Source: Enoplosus armatus
Taxonomy: Eukaryota > Chordata > Actinopteri > Centrarchiformes > Enoplosidae
NCBI RefSeq assembly: GCF_043641665.1
Contig: NC_092182.1
Location: forward strand, 13,702,956-13,766,955
Direction: 5' to 3'
DNA: 64,000 nt
The position numbers were made by a program, and so were the translations under genes. The notes beneath the pieces were generated by a model. The model was not told the origin of the DNA and did not search any database. It saw only the letters and a list, made by a program, of their open reading frames with translations. This document shows, piece after piece, positions 38,201 to 48,881 of the stretch (within the stretch, counting starts at the first letter, position 1; each line of letters begins with the position of its first letter).

Positions 38201-41200
38201 TATCTATCTATAGCATGTAACAACCATGAAACTGATATGGCAGAGGAGGATAACGTTGCAGGATTTACCACAACAGCCCCCACGCTGCCTCAGCCTCTCT
38301 TGGGCTTATGGGAGGTATTGACGTGTTTGAGAGTGAAAGGTAGCCTTTCTTTAGAGTTGCTCGGCTGGTGCAGAAGTAGCTATAAATATCTCGTAGAAGA
38401 TCAGTGTTGAAAAGAGAGCACTTTAATTATTCATGCTTTCCTCAACCTTATTTAGCTTGTGAATGTCCTGGCTGGCAAGACTGCTCAGAAGACTGACAGC
38501 AACATGGGACATGCACAAAGCATGCTGCCTCATTTGCATACTTTTCTCTCCGTGTGCAGATCTTATTATACAGTTTAGTAGAGGTATCAAATGTGACACC
38601 TTATGGTGATTTCAGTTTTATTGTAATATGTGCTGGCTGTACTGTAAAATATCTATATATCTATCTATCTGTCTATCCAGGTGTGTGGCTTTGTGGGTCT
38701 CTACTATAATGTGATCATCGGCTGGAGCATCTTCTATTTCTTCCAGTCCTTCCAGTATCCTCTTCCATGGAGCGAGTGCCCAATCAGAAGAAATGGGACA
38801 CTTGCCAGTGAGTGACATTAAATACTAACTAGTCAAGTCTAGTCAAGTTTATTTATATGCTACATGCTAACTAATTTCACTAAAAAACAAAAATGTCAAT
38901 CTCAAGGTGGCACTAGAGGAAAAGTCAGGGGACCGCCAGCGTCAGTAGGATTCATTGTCTGGGGACCGTGAACATCTGTATCAAATGTCACGGCAATCCA
39001 TTGAATAGTTGTTGAGATATTTCAGTCTGCATCAATGTGTTAGAAGACCGAACAACATTGCTAGCATAAAATCATAAACAAGAAATACAATTTCAGTGCA
39101 GAAACAAGTTGCTACAAATTTAAGTAATACAGTTTTAGAAATAGAAATAGTGCAGTAGAGGAGATTAATCAATCAAAGGAACAGGAAAACAGGAGAGTTT
39201 TTACTGTCATTTAGAAAGTTGCTAAATTTGGGGCACATTTACATGTAAACTCATCAGGGAGTTGTTTCCATCATACAGAAGCTGAATGCAGATTTGATCT
39301 AAAGGGAACTACTGGGTTTATTCTTCAAGGATATTAGAAATGTATTTTAGCTCTAGGCCATTAAGTGGTTCATAATGACGAAACTGAAATCCACCTGTCG
39401 AATCAAATGCCATTACAGTAGATTAATTCTTTCATTTAATATCATGAGTGCGTACATTTTCAGGATTATGTTACAACAGCCATTAGTGTCATTATTATGG
39501 TCAGTCTTTGTAGCAGTATGTATATGGTTCCCACAATAATTCCTCAATGGGCTGCCATGCTACAAGCTTTAGCCCTGCAACCACACAGTAAGCAGATCAG
39601 AAAACTTCCTTACAACTTTCTGTCACGACTTCACACACATAATCCAGATTAAAAACCTTCTGGAGTTCATTTGATTTGAAGTGATAATAACATAACCCCC
39701 AGGGGCAGCGTGCGTATGACTCAGCAAGGCTGCGGCTGCTGGCAGAAAGACGGGGCGCAGAGATTCAGCCGCTCAGACTGAAGGACGCTAATGCTGAAGG
39801 ACAGCGGCAGGAGTGTAAAACATTTTTTACTGGAAGCACAGAAACTGTTTGTGTGCTTCTCACACGTCTGTATCCGCGTATGAGGCAGACAAGGCGTCAT
39901 CTTGAACTCAACAGATTTAGATTGTCATACATCTATAAAGAGCTTTCCCTGCATCTGTACGTGTCTTATGTGTCCCTGTATAGATACACCTGCACCATTA
40001 TGTGGAGGAACATAACACTGCTGGCTCTAAACTCAGCCACACACACTATATATATATCATTTCCCCAAGGTAACAAGATAATATATTGTGTGTGCACTGT
40101 AAAAAAAATTCAGGTGTTGTGAATCAGAGGTTCATGCTTTGCATACTAAGCACACAGATGACCTTGTTTAGCTCGCTTTACGTCGGAGAGGTGTAAACCA
40201 GCAGAGGATTGAGATATTGACCCTGAGCAAACACTCTCAGTCTTATCATATTTCTCCTTCAGCCCTCTCCATCTTCCTTGCCGCCACATCCAAACCTCCC
40301 TGCTGCATCTTCACATCCATTTCTTTTCCTTCATTATCACCCAAACTAAAGCTCCATCTCCTTCTGTCTGTAAAAAAAAAAATACAGTTGTGGAGCCGGA
40401 GTGCGACAAAAGCTCAGCTACGACCTATTTCTGGTACCGTCAGACTCTGAACACCACAAGCAGCATCGCAGAGAGCGGCGGTCTCAACGTGAAAATGACC
40501 CTGTCTCTGCTGGTGGCCTGGATCATCGTCTGCCTCGCCGTCATTAGAGGAATCGCCTCCTCTGGGAAGGTAGTGGAGGAATGGATGACATGAGGAGAGA
40601 AAACAATGAAGGAGAGCACTTGTTTCTCTTTCCTGAATGTATGTTTTCCCTTTTCCACTTTCACAGGTGATGTACTTCAGCTCTCTTTTCCCCTATGTGG
40701 TGTTGTTCTGCTTCCTGGTCAGGGGTTTAATGCTGAAGGGATCAGTGGATGGTATTGCTCACATGTTCACGCCCAAGGTGAGACTGACAGAACTGCTTCG
40801 TCCAAGTATTTTATTCAGCCATGTTGAAGAAATGCTCAATAATACAGTTATAAAGTGACTTTCTCTCTCTGTCTCGCACAGCTGGAGAAGATGCTGGAGC
40901 CCCAGGTGTGGAGGGAGGCCGCCACCCAGGTGTTCTTCGCCCTGGGTCTGGGGTTTGGAGGAGTCATAGCCTTCTCCAGTTACAACAAGATCGACAACAA
41001 CTGTCATTTTGACGCCGTTCTCGTCTCTGTCATCAACTTCCTCACTTCCATTCTGGCCACGCTGGTGGTGTTCGCTGTGCTGGGCTTCAAGGCCAACCTC
41101 ATGAATGAAAAGTGTGTCGTAGAGTAAGTTCACACCTGCAAAAGCTATTTAACCTATTTAGCTTGACCATATCAACCATTTGTAGACATGACCACAGTTC

Positions 41201-43923
41201 TGGTTTCACTAGCCAAGGTTTGGAGATATACTGTATGCCTTTTGAAGCTCCTCCACTTCAATTAAATCTGTATAATCTATATACCTCTATATATATAATA
41301 TAATATGTATATGTTTAAGTTGGTCCCAATATATTGTCCTGAAAAGTCTGTGTTGAGAACTACTAAGAACAGAGTTAAATGAGTTAAATTCCTTGGATAT
41401 GTCAACATACATCATATCTCTGTAGGAATGCAGAGAAGATCCTGGGGTACCTCAACTCTAACGTCCTGAGTCACGATCTGATCCCCCCACATATAAACTT
41501 CACCCATCTCACCACATCAGACTACGCTGAGATGTACGGGGTAATCAAGACGGTGAAGGAGGGCGGCTTCGCCCAGCTGGGTCTGGAGCCTTGTGTCCTG
41601 GAGGACGAGCTCAACAAGGTGAGTATATCTGCCAGATCCACAGCATGTTCTGTCAGTTACCTGTTTTCACTTTTCCCTTTCACCCTCTCTGCAGGCTGTC
41701 CAGGGCACCGGCTTGGCCTTCATCGCCTTCACAGAAGCCATGACCCATTTCCCGGCGTCTCCGTTCTGGTCAGTCATGTTCTTCTTCATGCTCATCAACC
41801 TCGGTCTGGGCAGCATGATCGGCACCATGACGGGCATCACCACACCTGTCCTCGATGCCTACAAGGTCCAGAAGGAGCTTTTCACAGGTAAAACTCCCCC
41901 ATCAACTCCCTCCGTCAGAACAATACATACTATTAGTAGTCGAAACCCCTTATTCAGCACATTTGAGAATGGGCTACATTAGGCTTTGTATTATTGCTCC
42001 GAGTGTACTGAATGCAAAACACTCAGAGGAAACAAAACAGATTACTGGCAATAAAACCATTTTATTTTTCCATTTTCTCCATTTGTTTCAGTGTGTTGCT
42101 GCATTGTGGCCTTCCTCTGTGGCCTGTTGTTCGTTCAACGCTCAGGGAACTACTTTGTCACCATGTTTGATGATTACTCTGCCGGGCTGCCTCTCACTGT
42201 AGTGGTCATCCTAGAAAATCTGTCTGTCGCTTGGATTTATGGCACAAAAAGGTACATCTGGCTGTACGTTTGTGTGTATGTGTCTGCAATTCATCATGGC
42301 CAAATATGAACTGTAGAAATAAAACATTCACTGGAACGCAGGAGTGTTAAATAAGTGGAATCGAATCATCTTTTTTGTTGTTGTTCTGTCTCCGTCAGGT
42401 TCATGCAGGATCTGGAGGACATGTTGGGTTTCCGACCTAATATGATTTATTTCTACCTGTGGAAGTACGTCTCCCCTCTGTGTCTCATTGTGCTCATCTC
42501 AGCCACAGTCATAGAGTTGGCCATCAGCCCACCAGGATACAACGCATGGGTCCAAGAGCTGGTCAGTCTGTGTGTGTGTGTGTGTGTGTGTGTGATGCCA
42601 GCTGTCTTCATTCATGTTGTTTTTAAATTCTACAATTTTAATGTTTTCCTATTAAAGGGTTTCTTCCATCCCCAGTCAGGGATGTCATTTGTTGTTTGTA
42701 AAGCTCTCTGAGACAAATTTGTGATTTTGGGCTATATAGATAAAAGTAAAAGTTGTTTTTTGTCCTCTATACATGCCTCAGCTTCTTTATCCTGTTTTTA
42801 AATCTAATTTTTGTCATAAGGAATTTGTACAAATAGAACCTATTTATGACAATATGTGTGTGTCTCTTTGCACGTATTTAAGATAATAATAGTGAGCAGG
42901 TGCTCAGACTGAAAACAGTCTAAAGCCATGCTAGCAGCTCTGTGAGGCTGAACAGTGTTGCTTTGAGCTAAATGCTAACATCAGCATGCTAACATGCCCA
43001 CAATGACAAGGTTAACAAGCTGATGTTAAGCAGGTGTAATGTTTACCATATATATAATCTTAGTTTAGGGTGTTAGCATGTTTATATTTGCTAATTAGCA
43101 CCAAACACATAGTACAGCTGATCTGACGGGAATGGGAGGTCATTAGTTATACAGTAAACTAAAGTATTGGACTAACTGAGATTTTAACCTCATGATGGCG
43201 CTGGATGAAAAGTCAGTGGATCACCAAAGTCAGCCAAATACATCCACTCAGGACCATTAATGTCTGTCCAAAATTTCATGGCAATCCAGCCAGTAATATT
43301 TGAGATACTTCGGTCTGAACCAAAGTGGTGGACCAACAGATTGAGCCACACAGCCAGCATGGCTAAAAAAAAACCCAGACTAACATTCTCCACCACTGCT
43401 CAACAAAACAACCGACTCAATTTTAACAGTTAAAGGCAAAGATTTAGATTTTTATGATAGAAACATTTTGTCACATAATCACTAAACCCTCTCTGTGTGT
43501 CCACAGGCTCAGGAACGCTTCCAGAGCTACCCTCCCTGGGCACTGGCCATGTGCTTCGCTCTCATCATAGTGGCCATGCTTCCTCTCCCTATTGTCTTCA
43601 TCGCCCGTCGCTTCAACCTGATGTCAGACGGCTCCAACAAGCTGTCCGTCTCCTACCGTAAAACCATGATGAAGGACATGTCCAACCTGGAGGAGCAGGA
43701 CGAGGCCAGATCCATCCTCGGCGCCAAGCCCGGCGAGGCACCATCGTCGGTGCCGGCACGCAAAGCCTACCTGGCTCCAGGAGGGAACAAACCCCTGGAC
43801 CCCAACTCCCTGTCTCCAAACATCTGCTACGGTACGAGCTACCAGAACGCTGCCATCAGCCCCACCACACCGACTACACCGGCCACGCCCGCCACACCCG
43901 CCACACCAGAGTCTGACTCTTGA
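35215..43923 (+). CDS. slc6a17: SLC6A17 (NTT4), vesicular neutral amino-acid transporter
   Basis: Eleven coding exons join in frame to 742 aa (human 727): 35215-35497, 37684-37841, 38681-38807, 40388-40569, 40667-40777, 40882-41123, 41426-41618, 41695-41887, 42092-42251, 42399-42561, 43507-43923. All introns are GT-AG. The N-terminus [20 protein letters not shown] is nearly identical to human. TM1 carries [20 protein letters not shown], the NSS-family signature. Later landmarks are [47 protein letters not shown] and [20 protein letters not shown]. About twelve membrane helices are expected. The protein loads neutral amino acids into synaptic vesicles (family knowledge). The tail ends in a Thr-Pro repeat not present in human. 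Several introns carry interspersed repeats; one donor abuts a TG repeat. Confidence 0.96.
35830..36090 (+). repeat. Teleost TAGCGCCACCATGAGG-family repeat, partial
   Basis: Retains CATCATCAGGTCAAATTTT, TGCTCATTAGCAAATGTAAAC and TATCAGCATGTTTGCATCG. Lies in slc6a17 coding intron 1 in plus orientation. Confidence 0.6.
36211..36240. repeat. (AT)n microsatellite
   Basis: About 30 bases of TA dinucleotide repeat in slc6a17 coding intron 1. Confidence 0.9.
38184..38212. repeat. (CTAT)n microsatellite
   Basis: About seven CTAT units in slc6a17 coding intron 2. A second shorter CTAT tract forms the pyrimidine tract of the exon 3 acceptor at 38659-38678. Confidence 0.9.
38886..39060 (-). repeat. Teleost TAGCGCCACCATGAGG-family repeat, inverted fragment
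   Basis: AGGTGGCACTAGAGGAAAAG and TGTTGAGATATTTCAGTC are the reverse complement of the family's core. Lies in slc6a17 coding intron 3. Confidence 0.6.
42569..42594 (+). repeat. (TG)n microsatellite at a 5' splice site
   Basis: About 13 TG units begin 7 bases after the first base of the slc6a17 intron that follows coding exon 10 (donor GTCAGT at 42562). Confidence 0.9.
42905..43400 (-). repeat. Teleost TAGCGCCACCATGAGG-family repeat, inverted, long copy
   Basis: Reads in reverse: AAGCCATGCTAGCAGCTCTG, AATGCTAACATCAGCATGC, CTCATGATGGCGCTGGATG, CATGGCAATCCAGCCAG. Lies in the last slc6a17 intron, just before coding exon 11. Confidence 0.75.
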
Positions 43924-46900
43924 CTTCTGTCCGAACACTCCTCTGACATCCAGCCCTGTAACACAGTTTACCTTTCAGTCTCCACCAGGGGTCACTGCAG
44001 CGCAGAGAATCCCCACCACTGCCCTACAAACACCACAAAACTGTATGTAGCCGCCCAATTTATCATCTGAACACACGCTTCCCAAAACAACACCCAGGAA
44101 CAACCTGCAGCAGGAGAAAAGTTTGCTCTTTAACAGTAGATCAAACACTGAAACCAGGGTGGGATTGACAGTGACACGCTGCACATCTGCATCTATTCTG
44201 CATTTAACATCACAGGGATTAACATGAAGTTCTGTGATCTGCTTTTCTTTGCCTTAGCATAAGGATGCTCAGCAGACACAGCCCCCCCCCAACACACACA
44301 CACACAAAGTTTAATGCACATCTCAGTCTGCACAGTGAAAGAAAGAATGAATGTAGAGGAGCCAGTGTAGTCCTGCTGGTTGAACAGGTTTTCACTCCGT
44401 AGATGAATGTGAGTTTAATCATTTAAAGTCAGTGTTTGCGTCGCTGCCCTCTGTAGTGGCACTTTGTGTCAAAGCCATACAGTCTAACACAAAACAAGTT
44501 ATTTTCTATTAGACCTCATGCAGTGATTTGAGTGAGTACATGCAGTATGTCTACATGTGCACTGACATGCACCTCTGCTCTGATGCTCTGAAATACAACA
44601 CATCTGTGATTTGTTTTCACAGGGGTTTCTTTGTGTTTTGTAAACTATGCTTACGGCTGCTCTAAAGACATCCATCATGTTCCGTTGTCTTCATTCCCGT
44701 TGTGTGTTGTGAGTAGCCAGTTTTGTTCTCGTTCATTCTGTAAACAGCGGTGTACAGTATAGTGATATGATGTAGGATAATACTATTTTTGTTCCAAAGC
44801 CACAGTCTCATCATCAGTTACATGTACGTTATATATAACTTGTGGAAATCCCTCACACACTTAAAAAACTAGACAACAAAAAACTTGAAATCTACATATT
44901 TATATGACAGAATAACAGAAAGGATGTGCTGAATTGTGTTGTTTTAATTCCCCAGTGGCAGGAAGCACAGCTTGTTCATGTGAATTTGAAACAAATGTCC
45001 ATTCCTTGCTTGAAGCACTTTTGACCTACAATGACAATGCTACAAAAGCACAAGAGAGATTTTACGCTATTACTAACAATAACTGTTGACCTATTGTTGT
45101 GAACATTAATGCACATGTGGAGTTGAGATAACTGCTACGATGAATAAGCAATATATATTTATGTTGGAGCACAAACTATGTTCACTATGGACCAAAAACA
45201 TAATGAACATGAAATAGAAAAATCAGCAATGGACCAAAAGATTTAGGACCTTAAGGAGCAAAAATCCAAATTATGGAATCTTAAACTAATCAGCTAATTT
45301 ATTATGAACTTCCGTAAGTCTTGGACATACATGCACAAACAAAAACACACATGCACACTGTTTCTGGAAAACATAATAAGCCTCTTGAAGTGTTGTTGAC
45401 GCAGACAGCAACATTAACTCGGTCATGTGGCACCACGGTTCCTTTGTGATGAAGATCAGTGACTCCTGGTTGAACAGATGTTAAACCAGCAGACACTCTG
45501 AACGGGTAAAGTTAACACGGACATCTTTCCCTGCAACACACTGATAGTGAATAGTTCTGCAAAACTGTCAACACATTCAAACTGAGCACATTCAAGTCCC
45601 TGTTTCATGGAAGAGGAGACCTTTATTTATTTTTTTATCACAATATTCAAAGCCATGGTGTTGAGGATTAAATGGACTATATTTATATTCCTGTATATTT
45701 GCAGTGTAGGTGTGATGAGCTACAAAGATTTATCTTTTAAAAGTGACCAGTATATATATATACTGTATATTTTCATCCCGTGTGATGCTTATTTAAATTG
45801 TATATTTAAAGACGTATGTATTTTGTAGTTTGCGTAGCTGATTCTTGTTGTGGGATGTGAAACTGCTGCTGGGAGGTGGAGGTGACGTGTGACGTGAAGC
45901 AGCTGGTTCTCTGTTGTGTTCATGAGAGCTGTGTGTTCCTCTGGCTGCACCTGGTGTTGGGAGACAGCCGCTCACCTGTCTCCACTATAGGTTTACTGGT
46001 CTACTTGTTTTTAGCCACACTAGCGCCACCTCCATTTACAGATTGTTTACCATGAATCCCCTGACTTCACATCTAGCACCACCATCTGGTCAAAACGTCC
46101 ACATTTTGCATGCATGACATGCAAGCAAGCGTTCAGCTAAAATTTTGCATTCATACAATTTCATCAGAATGTGAAGAACATGAAAACCTCCTGTTATTCC
46201 AACTTGGGTGTGTTGGTAGCTACACTGCTAGACTCATAGTCATTCAAACAGCTGAAACTAGCTACTTTTGCGGTGTTACATATTTGGAGCGGTTCATTAA
46301 CAAGTGAAATCAGACACAAATAAACAGTGTATGGCTCCTTTTCAATTCGCTGAACTGATTCTATTAGGTACGTGAACGTTTTCCCCAACTCAGTCACTCG
46401 TAATTACGACATGACATGAACGAGGGAATAAGCACAGCTGAGCCTAACTACGGCTGAGACTGGAATAGTGAGCCAAATCAGAAGGAGTGCTTTCAGACTG
46501 AACATGAAGCAAATTTTCACCAATAACTTAAACACATTTGAACGTTGGAGTGTTTTTGCAGCTCAAATTTATTCCACAGTGTGTGTCGTATGTGTTTTTA
46601 TGCCAGCTCAGACTTTGACTGAGTCTAACTAAAGTAGCCAACCGGGAACTTACCTGTGTCCCTTTTCCTCCAGTCTCAGTACTGGAGGTGGAGTGATACA
46701 TCGAGTCATCTAGGTTTTTGGTGCACATTATTTGCTCAGGTGCACAAACACATGAGTGCACAGCAACTTTGAATTAACCTTCCAAACTCACCGTGATGAA
46801 GAGCTGAGCCTGACAATCTGAGTCTGTCCTCAAACAGCTGCTGTACAGAAGATAAACCCTTTCCAACCCTTTTCAAACAGCAAATTTGTCTCTTTATTTT

Positions 46901-47690
46901 TCATCCATTCAACAATGTCGTGTGTAAAGAACATTACTGTCTTGCAGGACGGCTAGTGTGGCTATAAACCTTAAGTCTTGTTGCATCTCTTGTCTTGTTT
47001 TAGTCTGTGTGAGTCGGGCACTTCCTGCTGAGAGTGCATCATGTAGAGATCTCTCCGTAGTCCAATTCTGTAAATAATCTTGTGTAATCAAACTATTCTG
47101 AAGATAGATTTTATCCATGTGAAGTATATTGATGTCTTAAAAAGTAACTGTTTTAGCAGTAAATGTAACAGGAAGTAATAATGAATGTGAATAATGCACT
47201 TTTTTTCACTAGGACTGCAAAAAAAAAGGTTAGCATTTGTTTTGTTGTCCTCATAGCAGTAAATTCAAGGTCTGTGTAAAAGCAATATCAAGTTATTAAA
47301 CTGAAGAATAATTTAGGCTGAAAGAAGCGTGACACATTAATGTCAGTTAATAGCAATGATTAGGAACTGCCCCTCATAGCCAAAGGGATATTATGACTCC
47401 TCCTTACAAATGCTGGAGTGTGAGTGTGTATGTATACAATTTGTGTGCGTGTGTGTGTGTGTGTGTGAACTATATAGTATTCCTTCTTAGTACCTGTGGG
47501 TGCAGGGCCTTACTGAGCACACGTTTCAAGCACTGTCTGTACAGGAGACACGTTTAAAAAGGTCCCTTTACAGCTTCTCTCTCTCTTTCCTCAGTCATGT
47601 TATGATTGTATGATTCTGACAAAAATTATTGTACAAAAAATTGTGAACATCACCAAAAATATTAATAATAAAGAGTGGACAAGCTGCTGT
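43924..47690 (+). other. slc6a17 3' UTR
   Basis: No other gene is visible from the stop codon to AATAAA at 47667-47672, a 3' UTR of about 3.7 kb; the human gene also has a long 3' UTR. It contains a poly-C/CA stretch near 44281-44306, a TG run near 47447-47467 and a repeat fragment at about 46050-46130. Alternative earlier cleavage is possible. Confidence 0.5.
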
Positions 47691-47869
47691 TGGATTTCTG
47701 GATTTTTCTGTTTCACAATTGGGTCAAAAATCACCATTAAGTAAGTTTACATTGGAAATGTGGTGATGAAATAGCCAGGGAGGTATTTGTTTTGTTTTTT
47801 TATTCTCTCAAATGTGAGGCTGACTGGACAAAAGTGTTTTCTCTCTTCCAGCTTCTTGGAAGTTCTCAC

Positions 47870-48190
47870 AGTGAAAGACATTTAGACGATTGCGATGAAA
47901 TTTGTTCCAGATATCCCAGACGATTAATCCTACTGACTTTCCCTCCAGCGCCACCATGAGGTTGGCATTTGTGTTTTTTAGTGAAATGTCTAGACAACTG
48001 ATTGTCATGAAATGTTGTACACACATTCATGTTCCCCTCATGATGAATTGTAATCTCTTAACTTTTCCTCTAGCGTCATCATCAGGTCAAAATATACTTG
48101 TAGGCTACTTTGCGTTTTGCACTAATTAGCACTAAACTACTGAACTAATTAGTTTAATTAAAACTAATTAGCCTTTGGCTCCCCATGTCA
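47870..48190 (+). repeat. Teleost TAGCGCCACCATGAGG-family repeat
   Basis: CTCCAGCGCCACCATGAGGTT, TGAAATGTCTAGACAACTGA and CTCTAGCGTCATCATCAGGTC mark the family. It lies between the slc6a17 and TRIM 3' ends. Confidence 0.75.
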
Positions 48191-48247
48191 GCCTCTGTAG
48201 CGACTGCATGATCAATGGAGACTGGTTTGCTGACTCAAATATTTGTC

Positions 48248-48881
48248 TTTATTATTTTCAGAATAAAAACAGCTACTTCTCTGTGTGTAATAGTTGTACT
48301 GAGGTTTAATATATTGAAGTATTACAGTAACTTTCAAACAGCAGGCAGACTTATGACATGAAAATAATATTAATATGAGTTAGAACATTTTTAAAAAAGG
48401 TGTACAACATGTAAGAAAATCCTGTGTTATGTTGAATTAATTAATGTTCAGCTGACTTTGATTCATTAAGAACAAGTTGGTCCAGGCACCTGCAGAGGTC
48501 CTCGAGGTAATCCAAGAAGGCAAAAGTTCAGTTATTTCACAATAAACAAGCATAATGAGATTTTGTATGAGGCTGGTTATGTTGTTCAGTGGTTCCACTT
48601 TCCACCATATTTCTGTTCCTTCACCTAATTCAATCTAGTATACACAATTATACAATTTTGTCCCATTTCATAAATCAAACAACCTGCCAAGATGGGGCTC
48701 CAGAGGGGTCAAAGGGTTCTACTGTGTACTGCAGACTATTTTGGGGCTACTCTATATTGGGCAACCCCACATGTAGAACACAACCAAGCTTCAAATCAAT
48801 CAAAAGACTGCAAATGAGGACATTCAGTCGAGGTCCTCAAGAGCTCTAATGCTAACTTTCCATTGCTGCCTCTCCGGTGGT
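48248..48881 (-). other. Probable 3' UTR of the TRIM-type gene
   Basis: Runs from the stop codon to a minus-strand AATAAA (plus TTTATT at 48248-48253). No other feature is seen. slc6a17 and this gene converge tail to tail with about 0.6 kb between their poly(A) signals. Confidence 0.4.

Noticed and set aside
39799..39808. GGACAGCGGC, like half of an RE1 (REST) site, in a slc6a17 intron
   Set aside because: The other half-site is not present at any accepted spacing.
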